This document shows, one piece after another, positions 10,277 through 24,832 of a DNA stretch of 64,000 nucleotides (its first letter is position 1; each line of letters begins with the position of its first letter). The notes under the pieces are model-generated. The model saw only the letters and a program-made list of their open reading frames with translations, had not been told where the DNA came from and did not search any database. This stretch comes from Auanema rhodensis. Lineage: Eukaryota; Nematoda; Chromadorea; Rhabditida; Rhabditidae. Made by a program: the position numbers and the translations under genes. The stretch is taken from NCBI GenBank assembly GCA_964057225.1, contig OZ059894.1, forward strand, positions 16,336,476 to 16,400,475. Reading direction: 5' to 3'.

Positions 10277-12916
10277 CTTAACTTTTTATAAAAATAAATT
10301 TGAGGATAAAGAATAAAAATAAAATATTTTTTGCTTTTCATTGTTTTAAAATCTTTTATTTACTTTGTAAATTTAGAACTTTTAGTCATGTTGAGATGTT
10401 CAATGTATAGAATGATCTTATTTGAATTTAATGTGAAATATGATATCTCATCTTCATCAAATTTTTATTTTATTTTTCAAATAAATAGAAATGATATAAC
10501 TAATTATTACAATATTAACTATATCTATATAGTCTATCTACATATTATAGTTGTAATTTATCAATAAATAACAGTTGGTATTTATAAAAAGTTATTCAAT
10601 TTTTATTTTTTCATAAAATAAATAAATTTAAAGTAAAATTAAATTTAATATGAAGATAAGGATGCTGTATTGATGCTTATATGCTTAGCACTTCATCCAT
10701 TCTTCACCTTCAAGACAGAAATTTGCCAATTACTGGAAAGAACTGAAGGCTTGTCAACTGGGTGTCTCGAAATTAATCTAAGTCAGAAAAGAATTGAAAA
10801 GAAATAAAAGGGTAGAAAGATCATCAATAAGCTTAGAAATGCTTCAAATGAACATAAAATGATTTTGTTTCTAATTCTAAGCGTTTCTATTATTTACGTT
10901 GTTGTTCATATAAGAGTCATGCAAAGTATTTTTCTTTACTTTTTTCTTCTTTTTCTCAATGAATATACATGTAGATGAGACATTAAGTCAATTTCAAATG
11001 AAATCTCTTCTGACAAGAAGCAGTGAACATGAAAATAGAACATTGTCTATTTAGAGAGTTGAAGATGTCAAACTCAAAGTACTTCCGACTACTTCTTTTC
11101 TCCATAATCATCACCGTCATCATCATCAGCATCAGCATCTTCATCATCCTCGTGCTTTTCGCTTGTTCTTCTCTAGTATAGAAATATAGAAATTCTTCTA
11201 TATGAGACTATGTTTCAAGTGTATGCTCTGAAATATTACTCAATTTACAAGCTTTATGGTTTTTCTTGTCTATAAAGTCCTCATCTTTCTTCAGCTTCAT
11301 CGCCAGTTGAAGCCTTCGTATTTCTATTTTTTGAATATAAATTTATGTTCTTCATTCATTTATCTTATCTCAATCATGTCATGTGTTCTCTTCTCTAATA
11401 TCTTGACTATCTACAATTTCTTCGAAACTTCCGAGTTATTGGATATTTATAAGAAATTGGCACTTATAACTGACGTTCACCTCATTTTGAGCTTTAATTT
11501 ATCTGTCAAATATATCTTATATGAGAATACAAATGCGAAGACGAATCAAGTCAATTTCTAGGAATGATCGAAGATCTGTTAGAAATGTTCTTCATCCTAC
11601 GGTTTCCCGTTTTATTCTCTTTATTACTTTGAAAAACCCACTTGTATTTTACTTTTTTTTGCAAAAAAAAATAAATAAACTAAAACCAAAACACATATTT
11701 CTTCTTTTTTTTTCTTTACTTTTTCTTTAATTCACCAAAATTGTTTTTGTATGTGTTTGTATACAACGTGGATTATATTTTTTTACGTGAAGATCACACT
11801 AAATGTGTTCCATTTACCAAAATTAGACATAGATAAACGGTTCTATTTCCATTGAATGCTTGCATCATCTTCTTTGCTATATCATCTTAATGCCACCCCC
11901 ATTTCTCTATTTCTTTCTCTCTATCTTTGTTTCTCTGTAGCCTTCTCAGGGTTAGTCGCACTCTCATTTCTTACATCTGACACCGCTGCCATACATGGAA
12001 GTATCAGCTAGAACATGATGCTCTTATACAATTTGTTGCATCTCCTTCTCTTTCTCCGTTTTCTCTTCGTTTTCTCTTCATCATCGTTCCTCTCCTCTCC
12101 ACCAACTATTACTGCTCCTAACCCGAAATCGAGTTAAGCCGCATTTTCACGAGACCGTCTATATTGCTGAAGTGAGAAAGAAGAAAAGAGGAGAGTGAAG
12201 AGCAACTTAGGCATGTTTGAAGCATGTTTTCACTTGTGTTATTCTGTTATATCTATAACATTCTATATGTATAACTTATACAATTTCACATATTCTATAA
12301 TCTTTTCATAGTCATACCTATCTTAATGATTATCAATTCAATTCTATTACTCAATTTACAGTTTATGATGAATCATATCAGACACATCGTAATAACGGCT
12401 CTTGTTCTCTCATTAACTTCTTAAATCATACTTTGTCACTTATACCATATGAAGACGATAATGATGATGTCATATTTCAAACCAAAAAGTTCCAAATGTC
12501 CGACGAAGACTTTTTCTATTGAATTATTCAGCAACAATCATCATCATTTTGTACTGCCTTATGTTGGCTGTTTCCTTTATTTCCCCTTTCATCTTCATAA
12601 CTTTTATTTTTGTTTCAATTTAAACCAAAAAAAAAGAAAAAATATTTAAATTTATGTAATAATACTATTTCATATAGTACATATAGTATATATTTGAATT
12701 CTAAAAAAAAAGCTGAATGATAGCGAAGACGCAAGAAGTTTAAAATAAGATTTTGAGTCCTTCCGCTCCTTAATGCCAATGCTTCCAGGCTCGAGAAAAA
12801 AGTTTTTTTTTAGTTGTAGATTCTTCAGTTCTATTTTCATCAAACTAAAAGTTTTTTGCTACAGAAAAATCTTTTTGAAAATCTTTCATTGTTCTCACGT
12901 AACCTCCTCCCTTACT

Positions 12917-12917
12917 T

Positions 12918-12953
<36 letters not shown>

Positions 12954-12965
12954 ACTCTCCCTCTC
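12917..12965. repeat. CT microsatellite
   Basis: Interrupted (CT)n tract with CTCACTCTCC variants repeated twice, on the plus strand in the long intergenic region. It is the source of a spurious Ser/Leu-rich frame. Confidence 0.85.
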
Positions 12966-13525
12966 TTTTTCTCCTTATCTCTTTATCTATCTATTCGTAT
13001 AAGTAAATCATTTTTTTAGTTTAAATAATAATTTATTATAATCAAGACTAAAACCTAATTAGCACTGACATTAGAAGTACAGAGAAGTTCATCATTTTGA
13101 TTTTCAAAGTTTTCATCTCATCTCAAATGCTGATATGTGGTGTTCGAGTTATCGTCCAGTTTAATCTTCTCGAATAATTTATCAAAATTTCCAGATGTCT
13201 AGATTAACATTGAAGTTTTTGTGTGAAAATATTCAGAATTTGAACTTTTCCTATCGTTTCTTCATCAATACAGATTTAACTTTTTTCCCAAATGTCTAAA
13301 TATCTTAACTATTGTTGATGGGATGTAATTCTAAAATTTTCATCAAAAATCTCCATTTAAATTACAGTAATTTGAACCTTATAGCAGAAACTTCCGCTAT
13401 ATATATTATGTTTCACAACAAAACTTACATTGTCTTCATCTATCAGTGTTAGCTTATATAATTTTGATTCTCTCTTTCAATCTTAGGTTTCAGCTCTATC
13501 CACTACTATATTGCATTTCTGCATT

Positions 13526-13552
13526 CTCTCTCTCTCTATATATATATATATA

Positions 13553-13607
<55 letters not shown>
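13526..13607. repeat. CT / TA compound microsatellite
   Basis: A CT run passes into (TA)n and then into a longer (CT)n, followed by CTATCTATCTATA. No gene function is seen. Confidence 0.85.
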
Positions 13608-13609
<2 letters not shown>

Positions 13610-16600
13610 ACACATATACTATATTGACTATTTAGACTATATAACTTCTTATAATATTATTCATTGTCCGTCTCTTTGTCCGGCATTTATTCATAATTTG
13701 TCTCCAAATTCCCTTAGGATATAGCAGAGGTGAAAGATGAGTCAAACGAAGCCAAGTCGTTTGATGATGTTTCTGCTTACTAAACGTCTTGTACACTAAA
13801 CCATATCAGTTATGCGTTGATTATAATAAAAATATTCAACACATATACTTAAACCTTGAATTATTCTTAGAGCAAGTTTCAAACCATTATTCTTAATATT
13901 AATTTCTATAATTGTATAGTTAATATATGTATATTATATGTCATAATTAAGTTATAATAATTATCAAAAAATAACAAACAAATTATATTTGAATTTTTAA
14001 TTTTGTTTATTATATTTATTTCATATTTCACAGATCTTTTTTAAAAAATATTTATTTTCAACAGGTTTCATGAATAGTTATCCTTCTTATATTCAAATCA
14101 AAAACATGATATTTCCCTATATATTTGTATATTTTTCAAGTTTATAATACATATATCATGCCAATACTTGAGTATTAGAGTTCTACTGAGATTTAAAGGA
14201 ACGTGTTGTGTCCTGGAAGAGAGAAGCTTAGCTGTATTCCCCCTTGAGACCATATAAACCCTTCTTAGCTTGAGAATCTCAATTTCTTTTTGTGTGATAA
14301 AGCGTATTTTCTCCATCATCAGCTTATCTCAATTTATACTTATGTTTAATATATTTTATTTTAAATTATTATAAATAGTATATTTATAATAAGTATATAT
14401 TTATATTTATAGATATAGATATATGAATATGTCTATGTATACGGCCCCTATAGCAGAAGAATAGCTTCTTATTTCTTTCTTAATGCTCTTTCACTTCAAA
14501 AAAGCTAACCGACAATGATATGAACATCATAAATTTATTCTCTCTTATCGCTATATCTTGCTAAAAAAAACTTTAAAAAATGTATTGAAGAAGTGTTACT
14601 GAAAGGGAATTTGAAGGTTAGAGAGAATTTGAAAGAGAGACAGAGTGTGTGAGAGAGAGAATAAGACTATGCAACAAGCAGATACGAAATGAAAAAGAGA
14701 GAGAGAGAGAAAACATACGAAAAAGAAAGATTGAGAGTTAGTAAGATAGGCAACTAAGAACATGTCGTATTCGTGTGTACATACATATGGCATACATCCA
14801 TGTCAGAAGACCGACAAAACGAACAGAAGCTGAAGATAGCTCTCTGCTATTTTGCGCTTATCTTCGTTTTAGGCTTTCTTCCTCATTTGTCTTTGTTACT
14901 ACATCGCCAGCTCATTTTTCCAGTGGTAAAAGCTGAACAGAACGAAAAAACATAAGAACAGCTCAGAAGTGAAAAAGAGCATGGCTGTTTGAGCAAAGAT
15001 AAGTTGAGCAAGTAGCTTAGATGAACGGAACGTTGGTGGCGTTCAGAATGAGCAGGACGACGAACACCAGAGAATACATGATGCTACCTTCAGTGAGAAG
15101 AAACCTCAAAATTAGTTTCGTGGCAGAATTTGGGTAAAGTTTTGAGGAAACAACCTCTTTACAATGATTTGTGAGTGTTACTCTGCTTTGAAAACTTCTT
15201 TTGTTGTTCAATGTTTCTCTCCGAATTCAAATTTTTAAAAAAGGCAACTTGTCAGCATTTCCGTTTTTGTATTCAACATTATAAGAGCTTTTCATTTTTT
15301 TACACGTATTCAGTGTTTATTATATTAGCTATACGTATAGTTTACGGAATATTATTTTTTTACTTGAAAATACTTCGAAATTTTATGATTTTGAATTGAT
15401 CATTCTCATATTTTCTAATTCTATTCATATCATTTGTAGCTGAAAAATTGGTTTCGTGATTGAATGCTCACGTTATGATTCAGTTCATCTTATTTTCATT
15501 TACATTAAAAATTTTCTATGAAGTATATGAAACATCTCATAGAAATATTTTCTTTAACTATGCATAATGCATTATTATGAATGTTCATATATCTTTAACT
15601 ATATACATATAATATATATATTTATTGTTTTATATATGAATTTCGAGATTCATTCATGAATTGTTTTCATTTTTAATTTATTTTCAAATCTTTTCAAACG
15701 ACTACATCACCATCACTTGAAATTCTTGCAAACAATACTAATTCCATTGACAGATGATCTGTCTTTTTGGTCAATTTTTCAACTTTAATTCAATCCACCT
15801 CTCTCCATTTTTTGGAAAATTCATTTTGATTGATGATACTACTTCAACGTTTCTTAGCTTTTGGTCTGTACGTTCTTAAATGCATTTTTTTTTGTTTGAT
15901 AATTCTCAAATTTTTAAATATTTCATGAATATATGTATATAGAACTATTTTTTTTTATTTTTTCTTCTTCAAATCTCTAAAATATTGCATGATAACCCTA
16001 AGTAATAGATGAAATACATTTTCTCTCTCTATTTCTTAAAGTGTTACCTACTCTTTGACACATTAACTTTTCATAACTTTCCACTTCATTGATGTCCTCT
16101 CAGTATTTTCTATTCATCTTATTTGTTTATTTATTTTGTTTTTCTTTTACAACATATTGTTGGTTTAACACACAAAAACAAAATCTTAAAAAAGAAAAAG
16201 AGAGAGAGAGAGCATAGTCTAATACTTCCATTTGCCATCTTTTATTATCCAATAATTATACTTCTAAGCCACTAAGAAAAACCTTCGATCATTAAGAGGA
16301 AAGTCTTATCTATGTATTGGTCAACTTCAAAATTAAATTTTTCATGTTTTTCTTGAATTGAAATAAAGAAAAAACTTGATCGAGTTAAGAAAAGAAATGG
16401 ATATATAAGGTACGACTATTCTCTTTCTATTGACATCCACAAACTTCATTCATTTTTTGAGTTTTTACATAAAATCTTTAAAATAACAGAAGGTAATTAT
16501 TGATAAATATTTCTTTTTCAAAACCTTATTTCACCGAATAATTTCAAAATAAGAAGATACTTGTGACAGACGGCCAAGTTGCTCGTCTTCCTAATTTATT

Positions 16601-17781
16601 GCCTTTTTCCTAACAGCCTATATTGAAAATTTGCCGTCAAAATCCTCTGGACATCGTCTAACTTGGCATCATCTTTGCCTGTTGAGCTTTTGCATTTTGC
16701 ATACGAATACGTATCTTATTGAGAAATTAAAAGAATTTCCCTTTCTTTCTTTTTTTTTTCAATTTCTAGCCCAATAAGCATTTTTCGTTTTCTTTTTTAT
16801 CTTCGTTTACGTTATATTTCAGCAAAAAATTCTGTAATCAAATAAGTTGAAATGAATTCTAAAAGATAAATAATTCTAATAATACAATATACATATCTTT
16901 CTCATCTTTAATGAAACTTTTCGTCTAACCTGCAAAAAAACAAATGAAAATTAGTATTACAGTGTCTGTGTTGTTATGACAACAAGGAGAATATTCATTC
17001 ATCTGAAGTTATGGATGATGATATATGAACCATCAAATTGAAAAATCTTGTCAATCTTAACTAATTTTTTAAAAACTATACATCTATAGTTATATGTATA
17101 GTTATATATATATATGTATTGAAAGATGATTTATAAAGTATATATTCTTGATATATTCATGTGATTATTCAATGCCAAATGAAAATTATTTTTATTTTAA
17201 TCAGTGGAAAAAATCTGTTTATCACATAATCTCATGTTTTTTTCCTTCGTCAAGTAGTTTTGGAAGTTTCTCAAACTTGAACATAACTAGCTTACCTAGA
17301 AGTATTAGTATTATATATATATTCTTATTCTATATATCTATAAATATAATTTTATATAATTAAAACAAAAATAAAAATAGCAGCTTCATAAACCCAAAAA
17401 ATGAAAATTTTTGTTTAAGAAAATAACTGAGAAATAGTTTAGTTTGACATCTATGATATTTTAAATGTTTAATGATGTTTAATTAACTTTTCCTTTTTCC
17501 CTTTAAAACTTTTTTTTTCCACAACTTCCAGCATTTCAACGTCATTTTATTTTATCCATTTTAGGCTTCCTTTTCTCGTTAGCATTTGGTTTTCTTTTTC
17601 AAATTTCATTTTTTTTATATAGAATGGTTTCTTATTATTTTTTTTTGCATCACTCTTTTATATATGAAAAGATATAATGAAAAAAATGGCTGACAGCTCA
17701 GCCAATGTCTCTTTCATATAAAGTTATATGATGAAGTTTGATTAAAAGAAACCAATATCAATACTAAACATATGTTATCCT

Positions 17782-17786
<5 letters not shown>

Positions 17787-17830
<44 letters not shown>

Positions 17831-17860
17831 CTATATATATAACTATATATATATATAGTT
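17787..17860. repeat. AT dinucleotide tract
   Basis: (AT)n of about 40 bases is followed by three ATATAACTATAT units. It can form cruciform or slipped structures. It lies in non-coding sequence. Confidence 0.85.
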
Positions 17861-20800
17861 ATGTACTTACATATTGATATATTGATATTCAAATTTTCTC
17901 ATAAAAGATTTCAGATTACTTCCAGATTCACGAATAGAATTAGCTTGATTCATATAAGGCAGCATCAAGAAGTAGCCTATATCTATACATTGCTTTTTGA
18001 ATTATTTTTGTTCTACTTTCCTCAATACTTTCTAAGTTTTTATGTCATATTCTTCAAATTCTTTTAGTATTTATTTAGATTTTTTGCTGTTATTTTCCTT
18101 TTTTTGGAGACAAAGAATTAAAATCATGAACTAATCGAAAAATTACTTGATCTCCTTTTTGTTTGTTTTTCGTTCATTTTCATTATATGAATTCAACATG
18201 TATTTATAAGAAGAAAAAAAAAAGATTATCTGTTTCATTGTTTTTTTCGTTTCTTTGAAATATTACTCTTTTTCTCATTTATTTTTTGACTTCTCTCTAT
18301 ACACTGCAGATTTGGCAAGGAAAAACTATAGAAAGCCGAGATCTTTGCCTCTTCACCTGCTCTTTTTCTCAGTTTTCTATTCAATTGGTAACCCTCTAAA
18401 GCTATGTTAGAGATAATGTAAGCATACGATAGAGAGATAAAAGAAGAGAGAGAAAGAGAGGGAAGGAGAATCTATGTGCTTGTGAGTGTGTGGAAAATAG
18501 GAGGAGAAAGAAATGAGGGTGTGAATGTCGGAGAGTAAAAGAAATGCAAAAAATGCGATATAGAGGGAGAGGGAGAGCCTTAAGGCTGTATAAGATCTAG
18601 AAAACAACTTAGGTTTAATTATTTTTTTCGTTTCTCTTCTCTCATATCTTTCTTACTATTTCTTTTACTTTTTATACTTGTGCCTGGTATTTAGAACAGA
18701 TACAGCAAGAGCCTTCGTTTAAAGCTTGAAAACTCTTTTTGGTCAAAAAAGAAGGCGAAGAAGAACTCGATGCTCCGACAATGTTTTTTTCGTTTGACCA
18801 CAACACACAACTGTTCCATCTCTAAGGAACACATACAGACATATCATAATGGCTTCTCATTTTCTGACCATCAACTTACTCTTTTGTTTTCTAGTAAATA
18901 AAGTTAAAAAATAGTCCATATTTGAAGCAAAAAAAAGATATACTGACCTCTAGGTTATAGTTATGTAGCCTAACCAAAAAGCCTTGAAAGTTTCATCGTT
19001 CACATCATTCTTCTCTTCCTTGTCCAGGTTGTTAGAGCTCAATTGCAATGTGAAGTGAAGTGTGAACGAGCCACCAATCATGAGTTCTCCTACTATCCAG
19101 TATCTCCCCCCCTCCTCTTTTTGGGTTGGCTCCTCTCAGTTCTCAACGTCTTTTCTCTTACCAGATTTCTCCCTAGTTAAGTATTTTTATTCAATCCTCT
19201 CTTCTCTTTAAGCTTTAATATATGTCCTCGGAATACCTATGATCCTTTATTCTCTCCTGTTGTTTCTCTCTCTCTCTCTGTACTCTTTTTCTATTCCTCT
19301 CTCTCTCTTCATATCGTTATAAGGAGATCGGATAATAGCTGTAACCGGATGGTATTAAGTTCGCACCTATCGCACTCTTTTCAAACCTATAAAGCTTTTC
19401 CGTTTTATTGAGAAACTTTATTTCATCTATTGAAAACTATATTTCTTTGCTCTTTCTAATACTTTATTATCAGTTAAAACTAATTTTATCATTTCCATTC
19501 CATTTTTCATAAAAATAGAAGTTTTTCTTCTTCCTTCACACGTACAGCTTCAATAATTTTCTTTATTTAATCTTCAAATTTTAAGAAGAATGAGGATTCA
19601 TCACAATCATCATTGACAATCCCGTTGAATTTTTAAATTTTCTATTTCATCCTTCACAGAATTTCTGATTTTTTTCATGTAAATTCTGAACTTTTTTCAT
19701 TATGTAGCTAACAAAAAGTTTTTTTCATCTTCTGTTTTGACTTTAACAAAAAGGAAAAAAAATTTTATAAGATTAATATTATATAAAAGATTTGATGATT
19801 ATAACATTGAATATAAAATAATATAAATAGAATAAATGTATTGTTCTTCCTTATGAAAATGAAAAAAACTTTTTTTTTCTTCTCCTTAGCCTTATTTTTC
19901 TGCTCATCTCGACATACCACATAGTATATCTCATTTGACTGAATTTTAAATTTTCCTTCTTCTTCTTCTTTTTCTTCTTTTTCTTCTTTTTTTTTAATAA
20001 AACATTAAAAATATCCACATAAGTTATTTATAATTATAATATTTTATATTTTTTTAATAATTATTTTAAAAAAAAACTTTTTTTTCCTCTTCTTTTCTCC
20101 AATAATTCAGTACAATTTCCAAGAATTTATGTTTACTTATTGAATACTTGAAAATGAATTTTCATCCAAACCACATCTTATTTGAATTCAAAAATTATTT
20201 CGAATATTGAAAACGTGAGAATCGGTTGTTCCTATATCCTATGTACATACATATATTCATCAACTGATACTGTCCAGTCATATGAAACCATAACTAATTC
20301 ATAATTTCTTTTAAAATTTTCCTTTTAAAAGATCTTCCATATTGAAGAGCTTTTTTCATCATTTTTTTTGCCAAATATCAAGAGAATAATCATTGATGAT
20401 GTTCATTTTCCCGAAAAATTCGACCCGGCATTCGGCATCAGCAGCAATAGCAACATCATCATCATGAGCAATAGCTGCAGAATAATCTCCATGTGGTCCT
20501 AGACTTCATGAACTTAATTAAGTATTCAATTCATCTCATTCTATACTTCATCTATTTCAACACAAACTTTTCAATGTTTTAGTTTTGTGGATGACTGAAT
20601 TACTTTTTAATTTGATATTTTCATTATAACGATTATCTCTATATTTTATTTGAAAATTATGTTGTTTTTTTTTGTTTCCAAACTTTCTTATAATTTTTTT
20701 TTGGAATTTTATTATCAAATAAATGAATAAAAAAACAAACTTTTATACTCATTCTTCTGATCTATATAAATACATATACTATATAGTATATTTTCCGTAT

Positions 20801-22015
20801 ATTCTTCTTAAAAGCTATATTTGTATGTTAGATTAATCAATCTTAGAACATTGCTCTTCCTTTTGAATATTTTGGTGGTTGTCAAGGCACTTTAAGCCGA
20901 TTACATGACGGATTTCTTCTATTATAACATGATATTGATGTCTATTTGTAATTATATTTCTCTGTTGAATCCAAAAAATCCCATAGAAGTAGTTATCACC
21001 ATCATCATCATCTACATGAAAAGCTTATCAAGCATCTATTTCAATAGTATCCCATAACTAAACTATAATCTCAATTCTGATGTTTGTGAATAACCAAACA
21101 AATCAGCCAATTTACCTTTGTATACTCTTGTCGGCTGAAAACAGCTGATACAAATCCGAACGGCTATCATGCTTTCATTCAGGCGTCAAGTGCTCGAACT
21201 GAATCTCAAATAGCTATTCTATCCTTCTTCAAATTTCTTTTCTGATATTGTCATCTATGTAAATGCCGTCTGCCCGTCTAATGCCATGTATTATTCGTAA
21301 AAGTTAAAGCAATAAATATAATTGACAATAAATGACAAAATAAAAAAAAAGAAAAGTTCTAACTAACCATATAGAACAAGAAAATTTGTGAATTTTTGAA
21401 AGTTTCAATATGTTTAATTGTCTTTTCTGACTTCATTCAATGACTCCCTCGTGGTTGATTTTGTCCGATACGGCCACCCTTCTCTTAACTCTCATCCTGG
21501 CAGTCTTTTGTCGAGAATTCTGTTTCAAATTCTAATTTCTAAGCATATTTTCTTTTTTTTTTCATTTCTTCTTGGAAATAAAATAAAATATTATTATATA
21601 GTTTATTATAATCAATATTTATTTGAATTTTAAATTAACACGACTTTAAGTATATCAAGAAATATAAGACGATTCAAAGTATTATATGGTGATATGTGTA
21701 AAGTGAAAATCTCTCTCTATCTCTCTCTTATTATAAATCTAAAATCTAAAAATTATAAATAAGAAAATAAATAAAAGTTTTTTTTATATTTCTTTGTTTT
21801 TAAGAAAATAATTTTCTAAATATTGTTTCATGTTTGTCTTAAAGTTGTTTTCTTCCTGAAAATTTGTAATTGCTTTATTCTGTTTATTTTTTATTTTTTT
21901 TTGAAATCAAAAATCACTTAGTTATACTCGTGAATCTTCCAAGTATTTTTGAAATATTTCTTCCGTTTTTTTTTTTAAATTTTATGTTTTTTCTCAGACA
22001 AATGTGAAAAGAAGC

Positions 22016-23311
22016 ATGTCACTTGTAAGGTGGATGCATCTATTGCTCCTTCTAATTCCGCTACATGTTTCATCGTTTCTATTCAATTCTGCTTCTCAAG
22101 CTCCTCAATGCTATGAACTAGATTTGGAAAATTGTTTCAGGGAGGCTTTCTTGGTAAGAATTTATAAATAATAACAATAAATAAGATTATATGAATCATA
22201 TTGAAACTTAATCATTTTTATCATTCAGGCTGCTTTACATCCACCTGTAAGACTACGTAAAGAATTAGGTTTTTTCAAATTTAATAATACAACAGTAGAC
22301 AAAAGAAGAGGTATATATAGTTATCATAATTCTAAAAACTATTTTCTATTAAGGAAATCGAAACTTTTTTCTTTGTCATGATGTTCGAAGACTTTCATTA
22401 TGTTTCTTGTATCCAGGATGTAGTGATCAAATGGCAGCATCGGTTAGTCTCATATTCCCAGTTTGTTTTATAAACATTTTGAATTAAAATATAATTTCTT
22501 CAAATAGAAATTTTAAACAAATTGATATTTTTATTTATTAGTTTTATTATTATTCAATAATTATTTAAAAACCAAACAGGTAGCAGCTGTTCAATATCAC
22601 ATGGTGTTTGGTAAAAAGTTACCAATGCAAGTATTTCTTGCTTATCGTGGCTTTGGAAAGCAGGTAAAGTTAAATTTAAATTTATTATTCATATTTATAT
22701 TTTAATTTATAAATAACTATGTCGGTTAAGGTATGTGATCAAACATGTTCACGGGATACAGTATTCATCTGTAGGCGTTCAATGACTAAGGATGAGCAGG
22801 AACAGGAACAGGTTCATTTCTAGCTTTATCTAACGAATTATCATTCATATTTCAATTTCAGACAGCTTTAATGGAACTTAATTCACTTTCATCTCATATA
22901 TCACCAGAAAAAGATAATATAGGAACATGTCAACGTTTTCGTAAAGCTTTAGCTAAGGTTAGTTATATTCATTTAAGTTTTTAAGTTATAATTAAAGTAA
23001 TATGCTAATTTCTTTTCAAAATTTTCTTTGTAAATATATTTGATTATATATATTTTATTTAAATATATAATATTATTATATAATTAAAGGTTTTACGATT
23101 TCGTTTGGAAAATTGTGTGGATGCAGCTCATTGTACATGTGAAGATTCTCTATTCTATAATGCTGTTAATATATGTTCAATTAATTGTGAAGCTGTATTA
23201 CAACAAGAACAATTAGCTTTAGTTAATACAGGAATCCGAAATTCTATACATTTCTTAGATATACTAACTATATTCTTTATACATTCGTATATTATATCAT
23301 TAATCATTTAA
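22016..23311 (+). CDS. GAS1 / GFR-alpha-like cysteine-rich surface protein
   Basis: Seven exons (22016-22153, 22229-22310, 22354-22442, 22580-22663, 22731-22811, 22862-22957, 23090-23311) join in frame into 263 residues. A signal peptide is clear at the start (MHLLLLLIPLHVSSF). The protein then has paired-cysteine helices of GFR-alpha/GAS1 type: CYELDLENCF, LCFLYPGC, VCDQTCSRDTVFIC, and a second unit CQRFRKAL...CVDAAHCTC...CSINCEAVL. It ends with a strongly hydrophobic tail (ILTIFFIHSYIISLII), consistent with a GPI signal. GFR-alpha and GAS1 act as ligand co-receptors at the cell surface, and C. elegans has a GAS1-type gene (phg-1). The nearby upstream ATG at 22002 is followed at once by TGA, so 22016 is chosen. 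An acceptor TTCTCAG lies 18 bases before the ATG, suggesting trans-splicing. Confidence 0.65.
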
Positions 23312-24187
23312 ATTTTATAATATTTCTTGTCATTCTCGTATCCATCTGTCCAACTCTTACGGGTTTGAAACCAGCCTTCTCATCTCTCCATCATTTTAAA
23401 AGAAAAATTACTTTGATAACATACATATATAGTTTTGTCTTCTTCTTCTTTTTCTTCTTCTTCTACTTCTTTTTTTTTCCTCTTTCTTCAATTATGAATT
23501 ATTTTTGTTTTTATTTTAATTCCTAATTATGTGTTTTTGGTATTTCATTTTGATTTATATTTCATTTTTTTTGTTTCCTTTTCTGTTTATATATAAATCA
23601 ATTATTATATTTAATCTTATAACAATAGTTATAAGATATATAAATTATTCTGAGACATAGAAATTTTGGAATGAATTACAGTTTATAATTTATTCTTTTA
23701 ATTTCTTTATTCAATAGTTTATGCAATAAATTTCTCTTTAATTCCTATTAATAATATTATTTATCTTTTCCAATAAATGTTTTTTTGTATATTCTTTTAC
23801 ATTTTTTTTGCATGAAAAACTATGTCTGTAAGATATGGGAAAATTCACAAGAAATTTTCCTATAATTTTCAAATAATAATGTTAAACTATATAATATTTT
23901 GATATGTGATCTAGTATAGTATATAATATTATATTATTTTATGTAAAATAGGGAAAAAAATTAAAATAAAGGAATAAATTATATTTATAAGAACTTAATT
24001 ATATCTAAAAATTCTATTGTTATGCTCAAAATTTAAGATTAAAACTTTATTCTTACTTCTCTTAGAGAAGAACAGTTCATCCCATACTGAGACGTAATAT
24101 GTATAACTGTTATGAATTGTTCTTAATCATTATATTAATACAATATATTAATTTAGAATTAATAAATATTTTTAAAAAATAATAATA
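23312..24187. other. Convergent intergenic spacer
   Basis: AT-rich sequence between two convergent genes (GAS1-like plus, ShKT minus). It has many AATAAA-like hexamers and T runs, as expected for 3' untranslated and termination regions. No gene is seen. Confidence 0.55.
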
Positions 24188-24832
24188 TTATAGCATAATA
24201 TCAGTTAAATTTAATTTTACTGGAGCATTGCAAAGTGGAGAAGCTTTACTAGCTGCATATAATCCATCATTGCAATATCCACAACTATGTCTACATACAC
24301 GAACAGCAAACTCAGCATCAGCACAACTGAATAATTATATTTTTTATGAAGTTTTAACGTACTTAGGGAAAAGTACCTAAATTTTCCGAGTCCAGAAGCT
24401 TTGAAACGACGACAGAATGTCAAAGAATGCTTATCTTTACAAAGTTGTGGAGCCTGAAAATAAGCTTAATTCTTGAAAAATATAAAAGAATTATTTTACT
24501 TTGAATAAATGACGAGCATTATCCGGATGAATCTTATCTGAAAAATGGAAAATCTTTCATGTTTTTTAAAAATTTTCTTCGAAAGCTTACGGCTATCAAT
24601 ATATGCACGACATTCAGCACAACAGTCCAATGTATGGAAATCGTGGTCATTCAAACATCTGAAATATTTTTTTTATTTTAAAGATTACAGGGTTTTTTGA
24701 GAATTTTAAAAATTCAAAACATGATTATGTCTTTAATAAACCTTTTTTCAAAAACAGCTGTTTGTGTTTTACGTAATGATTGACAAGCTTGTTCTCCGAA
24801 ACGGTCCCGACAACAAGGTAAAGCGGCAGTAT
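24188..24832 (-). CDS. ShKT-domain cysteine-rich protein (5' end not found)
   Basis: Five minus-strand exons are joined in frame: 24832-24742, 24658-24591, 24537-24500, 24453-24377 and 24326-24188. They begin with ALPCCRDRFGEQACQSLRK, continue with LDCCAECRAYIDS and then a ShKT domain: LCKDKHSLTFCRR, then SCADAEFAVRVCRHSCGYC. The CxxxC and SCGYC ends are the ShKT signature. The family includes secreted or membrane nematode proteins and venom potassium-channel blockers; here it is simply a small disulfide domain of unknown role. The first exon, which should encode a signal peptide, is not recognised; it could lie far upstream toward 28 kb. The reading phase at 24832 (one base carried over) requires such an exon. 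Confidence 0.65.

Larger units (their letters stand above)
10277..22015. other. Long intergenic region, about 11.7 kb, no convincing gene
   Basis: Open frames here are short, often made of Leu/Ser/Phe from CT or T runs, and lack paired splice signals. Simple repeats are frequent (CT near 12.92, 13.53 and 19.27 kb; AT near 17.8 kb; GA near 14.64 and 18.43 kb). Only a 20-codon frame at 15,017-15,079 (minus, MYSLVFVVLLILNATNVPFI) has noticeably C-ending codons. The region is probably regulatory or intergenic sequence upstream of the GAS1-like gene. Confidence 0.5.
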
